A stretch of 64,000 bases of DNA from Rhizopus arrhizus (taxonomy: Eukaryota > Mucoromycota > Mucoromycetes > Mucorales > Rhizopodaceae), in assembly GCA_024220505.1 (NCBI GenBank), contig JAKZZE010000006.1, positions 1,426,001-1,490,000 on the forward strand, given 5' to 3'. Positions 54,301-63,221 of the stretch are shown here, one piece after another. The position numbers and the translations under genes were made by a program. The number at the start of each line of letters is the position of its first letter. The stretch's first letter is position 1. Below the pieces are notes generated by a model. It was not told the DNA's origin, ran no database searches, and saw only the letters and a program-made list of their open reading frames with translations.

Positions 54301-56169
54301 CGTCATGAATTACAGCTAGCTACAGATGCTAGCAACACAGGAATTGGCGGTGTACTTTATCAAATTATTGACGATAAAACTCGCTATATTGGATTCGCAG
54401 CAAGAGCACTGTCGAAGTCAGAAATGAACTACTCGACAACTAAACGAGAGCTGTTAGCCATCTGTTATCTTTTTGAAAGATTTCACAAGTGGTTGTATGG
54501 ATCTCAATTCACGCTGTATACTGATCATAAAAGTTTGGTCTATCTTGGCACACAAAACATTCCTAATCCCATGATGCTGAATTGGTTCGAAACTATTTTC
54601 AACTATACATTCAAAGTAATCCATCGTCCAGGAATTGAAAATGTGTTGCCGGATTCACTTTCTCGTCTTTTTTCAGACGATACGGAAAAAAGACTGGGGG
54701 GAGATAATAATCCTCAGCAACTTTCCATAAAAAATAAAAATACAAAGTCACAGAGTAAACGTACTACAGACAACAGTACAAACATAAAACAAAGAGCTGT
54801 ACAACTAGTAGACTACATGACACCACCAGAAGAGGAACGTCATAACCTATTATTAAAGGCACATCTACTTGGACACTTTGGGGCTGATGCTATTGTAAAG
54901 ACAATCCACAATGATAATTTGCACTGGATTAATATTAAAAAAGATGCATTGCAGCTAGTATCCAATTGTCCTGAATGTCAACAATTTAATATTGGCAAAC
55001 ACGGGTATCATCCTCCCCGTAGTATTCTACCAGATGGTCCTTTTGATCACGTCTGTATTGACCTCGGTACCCTGAACATTACATCAACAGAAGGACATAA
55101 TTTCATTTTAGTCCTAGTTGATCTCTTCACAAGATTTACAATTCTAAGACCATTAATGGATAAAACTGCAGTATCCATAGCTAATGAACTTAGAGATATC
55201 TTTTGCACTTTTGGTTGGCCCAAAAAGCTTAGTTCAGATAACGGTACAGAATTCACTAATGAAATATTTAATTCATTAATGGAAACCTGTGGTATTGACC
55301 ATAGACTTTCACTGCCTTATAACCCATTGGGTAATTCGACTAACGAATCGTTTGTTGGAATAGCCAAACGAGCTCTTGTTAAAAGATTACAAGGCAAGAA
55401 AGACGAGTGGAATCTTTTCCTTCCTAGTATTCAATATGCTATGAATTGCAAATATTCTAGATTACATCATTCCAGACCATTTGTGCTTATGTATAATAGA
55501 CAACCAAATGAATTCCAGGATTATTCCAATACACAATCCTCAATACCTAACTCTAGTCAGCAGTATGCTAAAGCACTAGAAAATAAATTAGACAATATGA
55601 ACAACATAGTAATCCCTGCTATACGTAACCGTATTATGACTACTCAAAGAACTGACAACGAGTATTTTACAAAGAAGCACCGCATTGTACATCAACAATT
55701 TCCTACTAATAGCGAAGTTATGATAAAAAATGTGAATAGAAATAGTAAAACTGACCCAAGGTACGAGGGCCCCTTTGTCGTACATGGAGTCACAAAAAAT
55801 GGTAGCTACATTTTGACGGATAAAACAGGTACATTATTATCGCGCGACGTACCTACCTCGCACATCAAACTCATCTCTACAGACAACGTTGTTAATAATC
55901 GCGCTGACCAACAACAGTACGATGTGCAGGCAATTATCCAACATAAAGGAAATAACACTAGTAATTATAAATACCTAGTAAGATGGAAAGGTTATCCTCC
56001 AGAATATGATACCTGGGAACCTGCCTCAAGTTTTGATGACATGAGTATGATAGAACAGTACTGGGCAAGACGTAACGTCAATAATAACATTGGCAAACGT
56101 AAACGCTCATCTCATACGAATGTTCCAACCAAGACTAATAATTTTAACAAACGAAACAAGACAAAGTAA
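51307..56169 (+). CDS. Gag-Pol polyprotein of element A (chromovirus)
   Basis: 1620 residues from the ATG at 51307. The open frame extends upstream into the LTR only through a TTG, so that start was rejected. Gag has Cys/His modules near 376 (CIIHGKCNHTTDRC) and 410 (CFKCNAPFTREHLNVC). Protease signature LVDTGCN near 534. RT has FIDD in place of YxDD near 855. RNase H is at ATDASNTGIGG near 1004. The integrase has HLLGHFG near 1183, CPECQ, CIDLGTL (1249), SSDNGTEF (1310) and NESF (1345). The C-terminal chromodomain covers about 1537-1590 (YLVRWKGYPPEYDTWEPAS). Domain order and sequence are close to element 1, so both belong to one chromovirus lineage. No stop or frameshift; probably competent. 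Confidence 0.94.
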   Translation: MSINSNLLAYNEETLLSESDPAFIGPRLEKPSMVNGIELPLTGSPNSITEDIEMEEVEPRAMASPLAGVKSSGAAPPSQVSGSRNLTATVQTLTKQVEQIAAAITGQELTGKQLANLSREYTTKSTILASLLDLQAKLANNLTIQTNGSAINGSNSQPTVVPQNLPLFQYTGNVENSALPVYKDIADCIRRFEDILFAYRLDVQVHWQRLIPFSLTHTQRSWYDELRVKKNLSWTIFKEQLTLKYGIESTEAQAHASRELLTISMQPDESVEKYTDRFLKLKREATPVADDFLAILFVNSLTSSLQNHVNMAIVSLDQEAKNDINLLSSIARKFHTKQQTLPHMSTKKFNNQPSQVNGLNPPSGIHKRNHRTDGRTCIIHGKCNHTTDRCKKAQELGIASNMNKETSSKRCFKCNAPFTREHLNVCPKRNQPLSAGSASSSSTAPTITRAFRSLQLTGSEDKPMGTKASKYNPANQQSHDEERDLDDEAVKDIHYYSSLCKLQPFNTKLHSFNNKRTDSFFVPITIENVRTWALVDTGCNTSTISPDLAKIINVRTFPVSGKLQLASLNTLVPRTAITDQIKVFYNGINVLHEFEIFKFDKDIPICIGTDLMPKLNINLTGLAVTWDSPNISTIPDPIDPSPIKPNKSPAGTHQQREQLMDALQPYLSANAKIPSTSACPLPEAIVRLETEPGKTTYRRQYPIALSIQPKVQEQVDKWLADGVIEIAPPNTAFNSPLLTVRKKDANGNYSDDVRVCIDPRHINAILIKDRTDRFQLPLIAELHQKMSAATLFTVLDLKQAFHRLPLADEHRALTAFTFNGQQYQFCRAPFGLTPIPNHFQRVLTTLLHDLPYVTCFIDDLTIGTGPDIEEHIKCVTTVIERLTSAKFILNVDKCHFMQTLVNILGFTISHNSLSLDSRKVANALAWPIPKTGKDIQRFLGLANYFRSHLPNFSTMTAPLDKLRNEGSLERIWTDKYLQAFRNIQTALSNAPVLSIPDMRHELQLATDASNTGIGGVLYQIIDDKTRYIGFAARALSKSEMNYSTTKRELLAICYLFERFHKWLYGSQFTLYTDHKSLVYLGTQNIPNPMMLNWFETIFNYTFKVIHRPGIENVLPDSLSRLFSDDTEKRLGGDNNPQQLSIKNKNTKSQSKRTTDNSTNIKQRAVQLVDYMTPPEEERHNLLLKAHLLGHFGADAIVKTIHNDNLHWINIKKDALQLVSNCPECQQFNIGKHGYHPPRSILPDGPFDHVCIDLGTLNITSTEGHNFILVLVDLFTRFTILRPLMDKTAVSIANELRDIFCTFGWPKKLSSDNGTEFTNEIFNSLMETCGIDHRLSLPYNPLGNSTNESFVGIAKRALVKRLQGKKDEWNLFLPSIQYAMNCKYSRLHHSRPFVLMYNRQPNEFQDYSNTQSSIPNSSQQYAKALENKLDNMNNIVIPAIRNRIMTTQRTDNEYFTKKHRIVHQQFPTNSEVMIKNVNRNSKTDPRYEGPFVVHGVTKNGSYILTDKTGTLLSRDVPTSHIKLISTDNVVNNRADQQQYDVQAIIQHKGNNTSNYKYLVRWKGYPPEYDTWEPASSFDDMSMIEQYWARRNVNNNIGKRKRSSHTNVPTKTNNFNKRNKTK

Positions 56170-56363
56170 CGAGCTGAATATGATCTTTTCCCATTACTTT
56201 TTTCCTCAACAGGTTTTTTGGGTTTTTATCGATTATATACCAGAAGAGCATACTCTCTCTTTCCTCTACACTTACGTCTTTAATATAAACAGCCTGCGCA
56301 ATCATATTGGATATGATCCCTGTACTCTTCGTTATTCATGATGCTCATCGGTTGTTCCAACCT

Positions 56364-56375
56364 GGAAGGGGGCAA
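56364..56375 (+). other. Polypurine tract of element A
   Basis: GGAAGGGGGCAA directly before the 3' LTR. Confidence 0.8.
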
Positions 56376-56790
56376 TGATGTATCCATCATTCATAACTCG
56401 ATATGAAAACAGTATTAATAAGCTACATGTAAAATATGTCCAATAGATAGGCTACAGGTTAATTCGGATAATCTTCATTAAGGATAAGATGCTGCGTAAT
56501 TGCACGGTTAAATTATATTAAATCCAGGGACTAAATCACAGTCAATCGCAGTCAATCATATACGAATATTCTATGGATAAATGCTTACGATGACAAAGAT
56601 AACAATGGAGGAACACGTAACCATTATCTATTTGTCATCAGTTATATCATACTCATTAATTATTAATCCATGACATGAAATATTATCCGTGTATGAAAAG
56701 TATAAATAGAGTATCATTTTCTTATTAAATAAAGCAACCTCTTTATCGAGTCTCGTCCTCTCTTGTTCCTTTCTATTCTTGGATAAATCA
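56376..56790 (+). repeat. Element A, 3' LTR
   Basis: 415 bp; one difference from the 5' LTR by eye (ATATGTCC against ATATATCC). Confidence 0.95.
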
Positions 56791-57125
56791 CTCCTTTTCA
56801 GCAATGACCACATATTTTCGATAGGGTTTAAGTCCGGAGATTGTGCAGGCCATTGTAAAACAGTATAAGATTGTTTTTGGAGGTACTCCTTTACTACTTT
56901 TGATGTATGCTTAGGGTCGTTGTCATGCTGGAAAATCACCTGGTGACGTTCGAAGCCTAATTTACTGACACCATACTCAATTGTACGCTCCAGTTCATCC
57001 TCCAAAATCTCTTTATGCAATTCTTTGTCCATATTACCATTGATTTTGCACATCCAACCGACTCCAGCATAGGTAATAGCACTCCACAACATAATACGGC
57101 CTCCACCGTGTTTAACAGTCATCTT

Positions 57126-57548
57126 TGTTGTATCCACACAACTAGTAAAGTGAACATTCATGGATAAACGAGAGATCTCCGCAATAGCTAACTCTGCCCT
57201 GTTGTCTCTATTGGCGTTCCCACGACTATATCGGAACCTGATTATAACAACGGCAGTCTAATCCAATCTTATTCGATAATTATCGTTAGATCAATAATTT
57301 ATCTACTTCATTGTCCCTTGATTCGTCAAGAAGACAGCGGCTATTGATTATCCACTATCTTTCCTTTATCTTCCCATCCTTCCCACAACATTCTTTTAAC
57401 CGATCAATTGAAATAGCGGTAAAGACCCAGACATCCAAAAAGTATAAATAGCCTCAAATGCTTTTATTAATAAAGCAACATATAATCATTAGTTTCACAA
57501 CTATTGTCTTTTTAGTTTTTGTCTTTTATTTTAATACTTGGCAAAACA
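57126..57548 (+). mobile_element. Solo LTR of the element-1 family in the Tc1-A transposase
   Basis: 423 bp, TGTTGTATCC...GGCAAAACA, near-identical to the element-1 LTRs. Perfect 5-bp duplication ATCTT (57121-57125, 57549-57553). Left by LTR-LTR recombination of a full copy. Confidence 0.93.
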
Positions 57549-58218
57549 ATCTTCACATGATGAGATTTTAGGCTTTCCCCTGATCGAATCCATGCCCAGG
57601 TGCGTCCATCCGAATTAAATCTATTTATTTTTGTTTCGTCTGACCAAATAACACGTTTCCAGTCATCTACTGTCCAGTCCTTGTGAGCAATACACCAAGA
57701 AAGTCTGTTTCGGATATTCTTCGCGCTGAGTAATGGCTTCTTTGGCTTCTCAATCGCACCTAAGCCTGCCTTCCGAAGGGCTCTACGAACTGTTTCGACA
57801 CCTACTTTCTTTCCAATATCGTTTTCAAGGCATTCGGTAACCTTCACAGCACTTGGAACACGGTTTTTGGTGACCTGGCGTACACAGTAACGTTCATCGG
57901 CTGCAGACAACACCTTGGGTCGACCCATGTTTGGCTTTATAACACCAGTGCAATGGGTTTTTCGGAGTCTCCCAACCGTACTCTTGCTTAAACGCGTCAA
58001 TTCTTCCACCTCCCGAACCGACTTACCTTGTTCAAGGAGAGAAATAGCTTGAAATACCATATCTTGGGGGACTTGTTTCATATTGAGATTTAATGAGCAA
58101 GTTATAGCAGAGTAGGAGCTTAAAACTTCAGCAAATGATAATTTGGACATCAGATACGTTTGCGAAGCTAATATATGCAGTTTGGTGATTGTATGCAAGT
58201 TGTGGGTGGATATTTTGT

Positions 58219-58454
58219 AGATATTCCGATTTTTTCAATATGCTCCCAAAAGTGTCCCAATGCACCGCTCGTTTTGTATATGATTTATCTCCGCCTGCGC
58301 TACATCAATCGAGACATAACTTGTACCACGTACATCTACACTACCGTAGCTTTCAAATGAGGTACAACAAGACATATTTTATGCAAATAGCAATAGCACC
58401 AATGACAGTGAAAGACAAAATTACAAAACATTGGGACACTTTTGGGAGTCACTG
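58219..58454 (-). repeat. Tc1-A terminal inverted repeat, right
   Basis: Inverse of 50413-50648; ends at the TA at 58455-58456. Confidence 0.92.
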
Positions 58455-59292
58455 TAGGTCGATAGTTACCTGGGTCTAAGGCATCTCCTTTTTTGTAGAT
58501 AGGAACTACCTGGGCAGTACGCCAGTCAGAAGGAATAACTGACCACTTCCAACAGAGTTGAAAGAGAAGAGTGATGACAGGGACGACCTCATCCACGATC
58601 GGCAACAGCATTTCAGTCCGGATGTGATCTACACCAGGGGCTTTGCGTCTCGAGAGACGTTTCAACAAAGCATGGTGTACGGTACTGGTCGAGAATGGAC
58701 AGCTGGCTTCATCAATGGGATGAGGACCGTCAGGAATGGGAGGGGCAGGGTATCGAGTGTCAGGCAGATTTGCACCAGAGAACACCTGTTGAAGATGTCT
58801 CGCCATGACTGTGGCAGCAACACGAGGACCTTCTGGATGAGAGAATTGTGGTTGGATCACTCGGTTGCGCCGAATCCTACTGACAATAGAGTTAGTATCA
58901 GCAAGAGGACCAGATGACAACTTGTGACAAAACTGTTTCCAAGTAAAACGACGTCGACGACGAAGCTCTGACTTGTACCGCAAGCATGCCAAAGTATAGT
59001 CAGTCCATCTTGCTGCTTTGCTGGGACCAGAGGCTCTTTTCCAAGCACGTCTACAAGACTCGCGATGGTCAAACGCGGCCTGCAGGTCGGCTGTCCAGAA
59101 CCAAGCATGGTGACGACTTTTGGGGCTCTTGCGGCCAACGGACTGATCCAAACTAGACTGGATAATCGCATTGAACTGAAGAGTCAGTGCATCAAGATCG
59201 GGACGTACAGAGGTGTAGACACCATCTGCAGAGGTATATTCTTGAAGCAACTGAAGGAACGGTCGTATCTTATCCTTGAATAATTGCACATA

Positions 59293-60931
59293 CAGTAGGT
59301 CAAAAAATTGCTGCAAGGAATTGCAAAATACCGGTTTTACAGCTGGTTGTCTATGGATACTGCATGAAACTATCTCAAACATTGATTGTTTGTACCTCAC
59401 TAGAAGGGGCATTTATTCGTCGATTATCTGATATGGGCAATAGTTATTGGTGGAATTTGATATTGTTAAAGGGAATATTATAAACATCCGGCATTTTTTA
59501 CTTGTTTACATATGTTTGGAATAACAAATTTTAATACGACCCAACCGGTTGCTATCATAATTTTTCACATTCTTGACATGATTAGAATGTTGCCAGTATA
59601 TAAAAGCGCTTACAATTCCTTTATTCTAAATTTTAAATTTTCTTATCTAAATTATTTCTCTTTTTTACCTTATTACCAATCGCATGCCTAAACGACTGCC
59701 AGAAGAAAAAGTAAACGATCTCAAGCAAGCATTAACTGGATCCACATCAACGTACGATATTGCTAAGGAGGTTGGAGTACATGAATCAACTGTTAGTAGA
59801 TACTCTAGGCGGTTGTTTTCAAATAGGACAATAAACACAGGTGGTAGACCTACATTAGTCTCCAAAGTAACGAAGCGGCTAATCAAAAGAAAAGTCATTG
59901 AAGGGGTTCTAAAGACTGCCAAAGAGGTACACCGGGAGCTGGTTCAACTTGGCTATGCTATCTCACACCAGTCAGCAATTAACGTCCTGAAATCAATGGA
60001 GTTCCATTCTTCAATAAAAAAAAAGAAGCCGTTTCTGACAAAAGCTCATATGCAGCATCGATTAGAATGGGCCAAGAAGCACCAGGATTGGACAGTGGAA
60101 GAATGGCGAAAAGTCGTCTTTTCTGATGAAACCAAGATCAACGTATGGGGCTCTGATGGTTGTAAGTATTATTGGAAAAGACCAAGTGATCCTCTTCAAC
60201 CGCATCATCTAGAGTTTACAGTCAAGCATGGAGGCGGCAAGTTGATGATGTGGGGCTGCATAACATCTGAAGGACCAGGATATGCTTGTCAAATTTACGA
60301 TGGGAACATGAACGCGAATGTTTATCAGCATATATTAGACACTACACTTCGTGATACTATGGAGTACTACAATTTCAACTGGTCTAACATTTACTTTCAG
60401 CATGATAATGATCCAAAGCACAAGGCAAAATCCACAATAGCCTGGTTAGATAATCATCAAGTGCGCTATATTAGCGATTGGCCAGCTCAGAGTCCGGACT
60501 TAAACCCAATAGAACATGTATGGCATCAACTGAAGTTAAAGCTCAGCTGTTACGAACGTAGAGCAAAGAATACGGATGAGCTTTGGGAACGAGTAGAAAA
60601 AGCATGGAATGAATTTGATAAAGAACTTTGCCAAAGGTATATCGATAGCATGCCGGCAAGAATTCAAGAGGTTATTAATAAAAAAGGAGGACCAACTAAA
60701 TATTAATAAATAAACCCATTTCGTTCAAATTTTCGTTTTTTCAAATTTTCAAATTGCGCGCCTCATACTTCCTTCAATACTTATCCAATGGGGCTTAAAC
60801 TCTTTCGGATTTTTCAAGACATGTAGGAAATCTACTATGTAGAAACAGAAGCAGTTTGTACCATTGTGACAGGATGTACGCTACAAAAACTGAGAAAAAT
60901 GGATTCCTTGCAGCAATTTTTTGACTTACTG
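59293..60931 (+). mobile_element. Tc1-B: apparently intact Tc1/mariner element
   Basis: 1639 bp flanked by TA (59291-59292, 60932-60933). Inverted ends of about 30 bp, CAGTAGGTCAAAAAATTGCT on the left against CAGTAAGTC... on the right, with one mismatch. It carries one uninterrupted transposase frame on the plus strand. It is inserted in LINE ORF2. Confidence 0.93.
59684..60706 (+). CDS. Tc1-B transposase
   Basis: 340 residues, full length and uninterrupted. The N-terminal helix-turn-helix pair contains STYDIAKEVGVHESTVSRYS near residues 24-43. The catalytic core has VVFSDETKINVWG (first D near 149), HGGGKLMMWGC, FQHDNDPKHKA (second D near 241) and SPDLNPIEHVWHQLK (E near 276), giving DD34E. 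The C-terminus ends NKKGGPTKY. Related to the Tc1-A transposase but clearly a separate subfamily by its core and its much shorter terminal repeats. The start is the first ATG of the frame, preceded by a T-rich leader and TATAAAAGC at about 59599, which may be its promoter. Confidence 0.94.
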   Translation: MPKRLPEEKVNDLKQALTGSTSTYDIAKEVGVHESTVSRYSRRLFSNRTINTGGRPTLVSKVTKRLIKRKVIEGVLKTAKEVHRELVQLGYAISHQSAINVLKSMEFHSSIKKKKPFLTKAHMQHRLEWAKKHQDWTVEEWRKVVFSDETKINVWGSDGCKYYWKRPSDPLQPHHLEFTVKHGGGKLMMWGCITSEGPGYACQIYDGNMNANVYQHILDTTLRDTMEYYNFNWSNIYFQHDNDPKHKAKSTIAWLDNHQVRYISDWPAQSPDLNPIEHVWHQLKLKLSCYERRAKNTDELWERVEKAWNEFDKELCQRYIDSMPARIQEVINKKGGPTKY

Positions 60932-61772
60932 TAGGTACAATCATGTTCGGATAGTCTACTTAGGTTCCAGAGTAGTCGAGGATGGTTAGGTAGAGCAGGT
61001 GGAGGAGGCACAAGACAAGAGAGAGTCAGAGGACTGTGATCAGACCCGAGAGAAAGATCGTCATGGACCCTCAGATGTGCATTGTGGAGCTCTTGAGTGC
61101 TAAGAAAGAGGTCAATGATACTGCGATAATGGCTACCTGTAAGACTACTGAACCGCGTGTGAGCATTATAAGTGGGAATACCGTAAGCAAGTTCAGTGTT
61201 CCAGCAAGTGAGGCCATTTTCAACTACCCAGCTGTGTAAGGCATTTCCTCTTGTTGATGTTCGATGATCACCTAACCAGTCACGGTGTCTTGCATTAAAG
61301 TCACCGCAAATGATGGTGTTGTGTTGTGAGGGGTGAGATTGAACGGGTAAACTGTCAAGTACTGCAATTGCTTCATTAACTGATAGTGCCGGAGGCAGGT
61401 ATACACAGTGAATCAGCAGGTTTGAGACTTGAACAGAGAGGACATAAGGAGAGGAGGAAGGAAAATGAGTGACTTGATGAGGGCAATCCGGGTGAACTAA
61501 GAGGCTGATACCCATTTCACCACGAAAAGCGTTGTCAACTGGTATTGCATAAGTGTAATACTGCTTCCAATTTGTAAGGAACTTTAACGGTGGCAGAAGC
61601 CACGTTTCAGTAAGGAAGAGTAGATCTGTAGGAGGGAGGGCATTAGTAACAGCTTCAATGGTGTGGCGACCACAACCATTGGAGTTCCATAAGGACATAG
61701 TAATCTTGTTTGTTGTTGTATTTGAAGGAGTGAAAGGGGGGTATATGTTATTATTATTGTTGTTTACCTGAC

Positions 61773-63112
61773 TCATAACTGTTCAGTGTCTGGTTCGCCA
61801 TTACCAGCAGGAACAGGTTGAGGTGCTTCGTCCATGTCGGTATCAACAGGAGTAGCTTGTACAGGAGTGAGGGTGGCTGTCTTGATATGGTCAGCAAAGG
61901 CTTGAGTAGTGATCCATTGCTTGGCAATGAAATCACGAGCCACAGCCGAGCGCACAGTAGGACGCATACGATCCAGGGCGGTGAGGAGGTGAGAGGTGTG
62001 GATCTGCACCATTTTTTGTTGTTTCTCATTTTCTGAGAGCTCTTGGTATTTGTTATCGCGCAGGTTGGTGGGATCGCGAGGATCAAAATCGTTGATGAGC
62101 TTGATACCAGCTGTATCAAGCTTATTAGCGGCAGTCGAAGCGTACTCGTTGTGGACAAGGAGTGCTACCACGCGGGTGGTGGGGTGGTAGACGTCGAGGA
62201 TACGTCAGTTCTCCAGGCCAAGCATACCTACCTTCTTGCGAACATTGGTGATGGACTCCCTGAAGCGACAAGGAAGGTAAAGGTATTGGAACCCGTTATT
62301 TACAGGAGGAGGAGCAAAGGTACGGGCAGCGACCTGAAGTTGGCGTTTGGAAGGTGCCTTACGGGTACGGGTGGTAGCCTTGGGCTTGGGTGGCTGCGTG
62401 GTACGCATACCCTTACGAGCAGCCGAGGCGAACGAGGAAGTTGTAGGTGCAGGAGTGGAGGTAGGAGTGGGAGGTGACTTCCACTTGGAGGCCTCAGATC
62501 CAGCAGGCTTGTTAACTGCTACAGTCTTAGGTGTAGCAGTAAGTGGGGCATTAAGAGCCTCTAGCTCTTTAATACGGCGATGAGCCGCCTCAAGGTCAGC
62601 TCTTAGGTTCTGGTTCTCTTTGGTCAGAGCTTCCAGGTGTGCAAGGCGTTGACCTTGGCTGGTAATCATGGCCATGATCGGTTGGAACCAATCAGGCATA
62701 CCGGGAAGGATACCAAAGTCAAGAGGCCCATTAAGTGAGAGGGCCGATGCGGTAGGGGCAGTGGCAGGGCCAAAATGGAAATCTGGCTCGCTTGTCAATG
62801 TGGTGGTGATGCTGGTAGGGTTGGTGATATTGGCTATATCCATGTTGTGCTTTGGCTTGCCGGTTGGGTGACGCTCAATATCAAGAGGTAGGAAGGGCGG
62901 AGAACGATCTGCGAGGGTGCGTTTAGTGGCGGCAGAGGGTTCAGGGTCAGGGGAAGTTTGTCTTTTGTTGTTGCTGTTCTTCTGACTGTCTAAAGGAGTA
63001 TTTGTTGGATTTCTCGATGGGATTTCGATCTTAGAAGGTGAGGGTTGTTGTTTGTTGTTTATCTTGGATGGATTGATTGAACTAATGATGGATTGCTTTG
63101 TTTTTCTTTAAA
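61773..63112 (-). pseudogene. LINE ORF1 (Gag-like) with one premature stop
   Basis: The frame from the ATG at 62841-62843 runs to a stop at 61773-61775. A single in-frame TGA at 62205-62207 falls between LGLEN and RILDVYHPTT, where related proteins would carry arginine, so a CGA-to-TGA change is likely. Features include a coiled-coil heptad stretch (LAHLEALTKENQNLRADLEA, about 62560-62650) and a proline/threonine/lysine-rich basic linker. A C-terminal domain reads YLYLPCRFRESITNVRKKVG and onward. The frame is also open for about 85 codons upstream of this ATG, with protein-like proline-rich content (about 62844-63112) but no ATG, so the original start is probably mutated or lost. Confidence 0.7.
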
Positions 63113-63221
63113 GAAGTGTGACACTGCAAATAATCGTGCAAACTCTGCACACTGTTAATTTTTAGCAATATGCTTTTCTGTTTAACGATGCCAAAAGCTG
63201 TGATTGAATGGGTATTTATGC

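Larger units (their letters stand above)
50841..56790 (+). mobile_element. Element A: complete, very young chromodomain Ty3 retrotransposon
   Basis: 5950 bp with two 415-bp LTRs that differ at a single A/G position by eye (about 0.2 percent). Perfect 5-bp duplication CTCCT (50836-50840, 56791-56795) inside the Tc1-A transposase. A single open polyprotein frame, and polypurine tract GGAAGGGGGCAA before the 3' LTR. Confidence 0.95.
50667..58081 (-). pseudogene. Tc1-A transposase, split by two LTR insertions
   Basis: Three collinear minus-strand pieces (57549-58081, 56791-57125, 50667-50840). They would encode 343 residues once both insertions and one TSD copy of each are left out, the normal Tc1 length. 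The N-terminal paired helix-turn-helix region contains GKSVREVEELTRLSKSTVGR. The catalytic core shows VIWSDETKINRF (first D), HGGGRIMLWS, FQHDNDPKHTS (second D) and SPDLNPIENMWSLLK (E), a DD34E arrangement. The C-terminus is YETAPKGMNELYERV ending NKGRWTDY. Both junctions are in frame (HHVK/MTVKH at the solo LTR, SLLKR/RLNDY at element A) and no other stop was seen, so the gene was intact when hit. Confidence 0.9.
50413..58454 (-). mobile_element. Tc1-A: Tc1/mariner element with 236-bp inverted repeats, twice interrupted
   Basis: Begins CAGTGACTCCC and ends GGGAGTCACTG, with TA on both sides (50411-50412, 58455-58456). The two terminal repeats are identical over 236 bp by eye. Without the solo LTR (57126-57548), element A (50841-56790) and one TSD each, the element is 1659 bp and encodes one transposase on the minus strand. 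Left flank is element C; right flank is a LINE. Confidence 0.92.
58457..61776 (-). pseudogene. LINE ORF2: AP-like endonuclease and reverse transcriptase (truncated, interrupted)
   Basis: The endonuclease occupies the first 290 or so residues from the ATG at 61776. It has LTETWL (catalytic E), the CGDFNARHRDW block and GSDHSPL (SDH). Tc1-B is inserted at a TA at 60932; leaving it out joins SEHDCT to YVQLFKDK in frame. The RT N-terminal region follows (SRRKAPGVDHIRTEML, then PSDWRTAQVVPIYKKGD and PGNYRPT), corresponding to blocks 0-2. The frame then runs into the Tc1-A terminal repeat, before the catalytic FADD motif. The ORF2 start codon overlaps the ORF1 stop as ATGA. Confidence 0.85.
58457..63112 (-). 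mobile_element. LINE (non-LTR retrotransposon), 3'-truncated at Tc1-A
   Basis: Minus-strand element with ORF1 (61773 to about 63112) and ORF2 (58457-61776). ORF2 holds an endonuclease and the first part of RT, then ends at the TA next to Tc1-A. The 3' half, poly(A) tail and target duplication are missing. Tc1-B is inserted within ORF2. This region is distinctly richer in GC than the rest of the window. Confidence 0.85.

Noticed and set aside
58336..59412. A 358-codon minus-strand frame
   Set aside because: It is a chimera that runs from Tc1-B terminal sequence through LINE ORF2 into the Tc1-A inverted repeat. It is not one gene.
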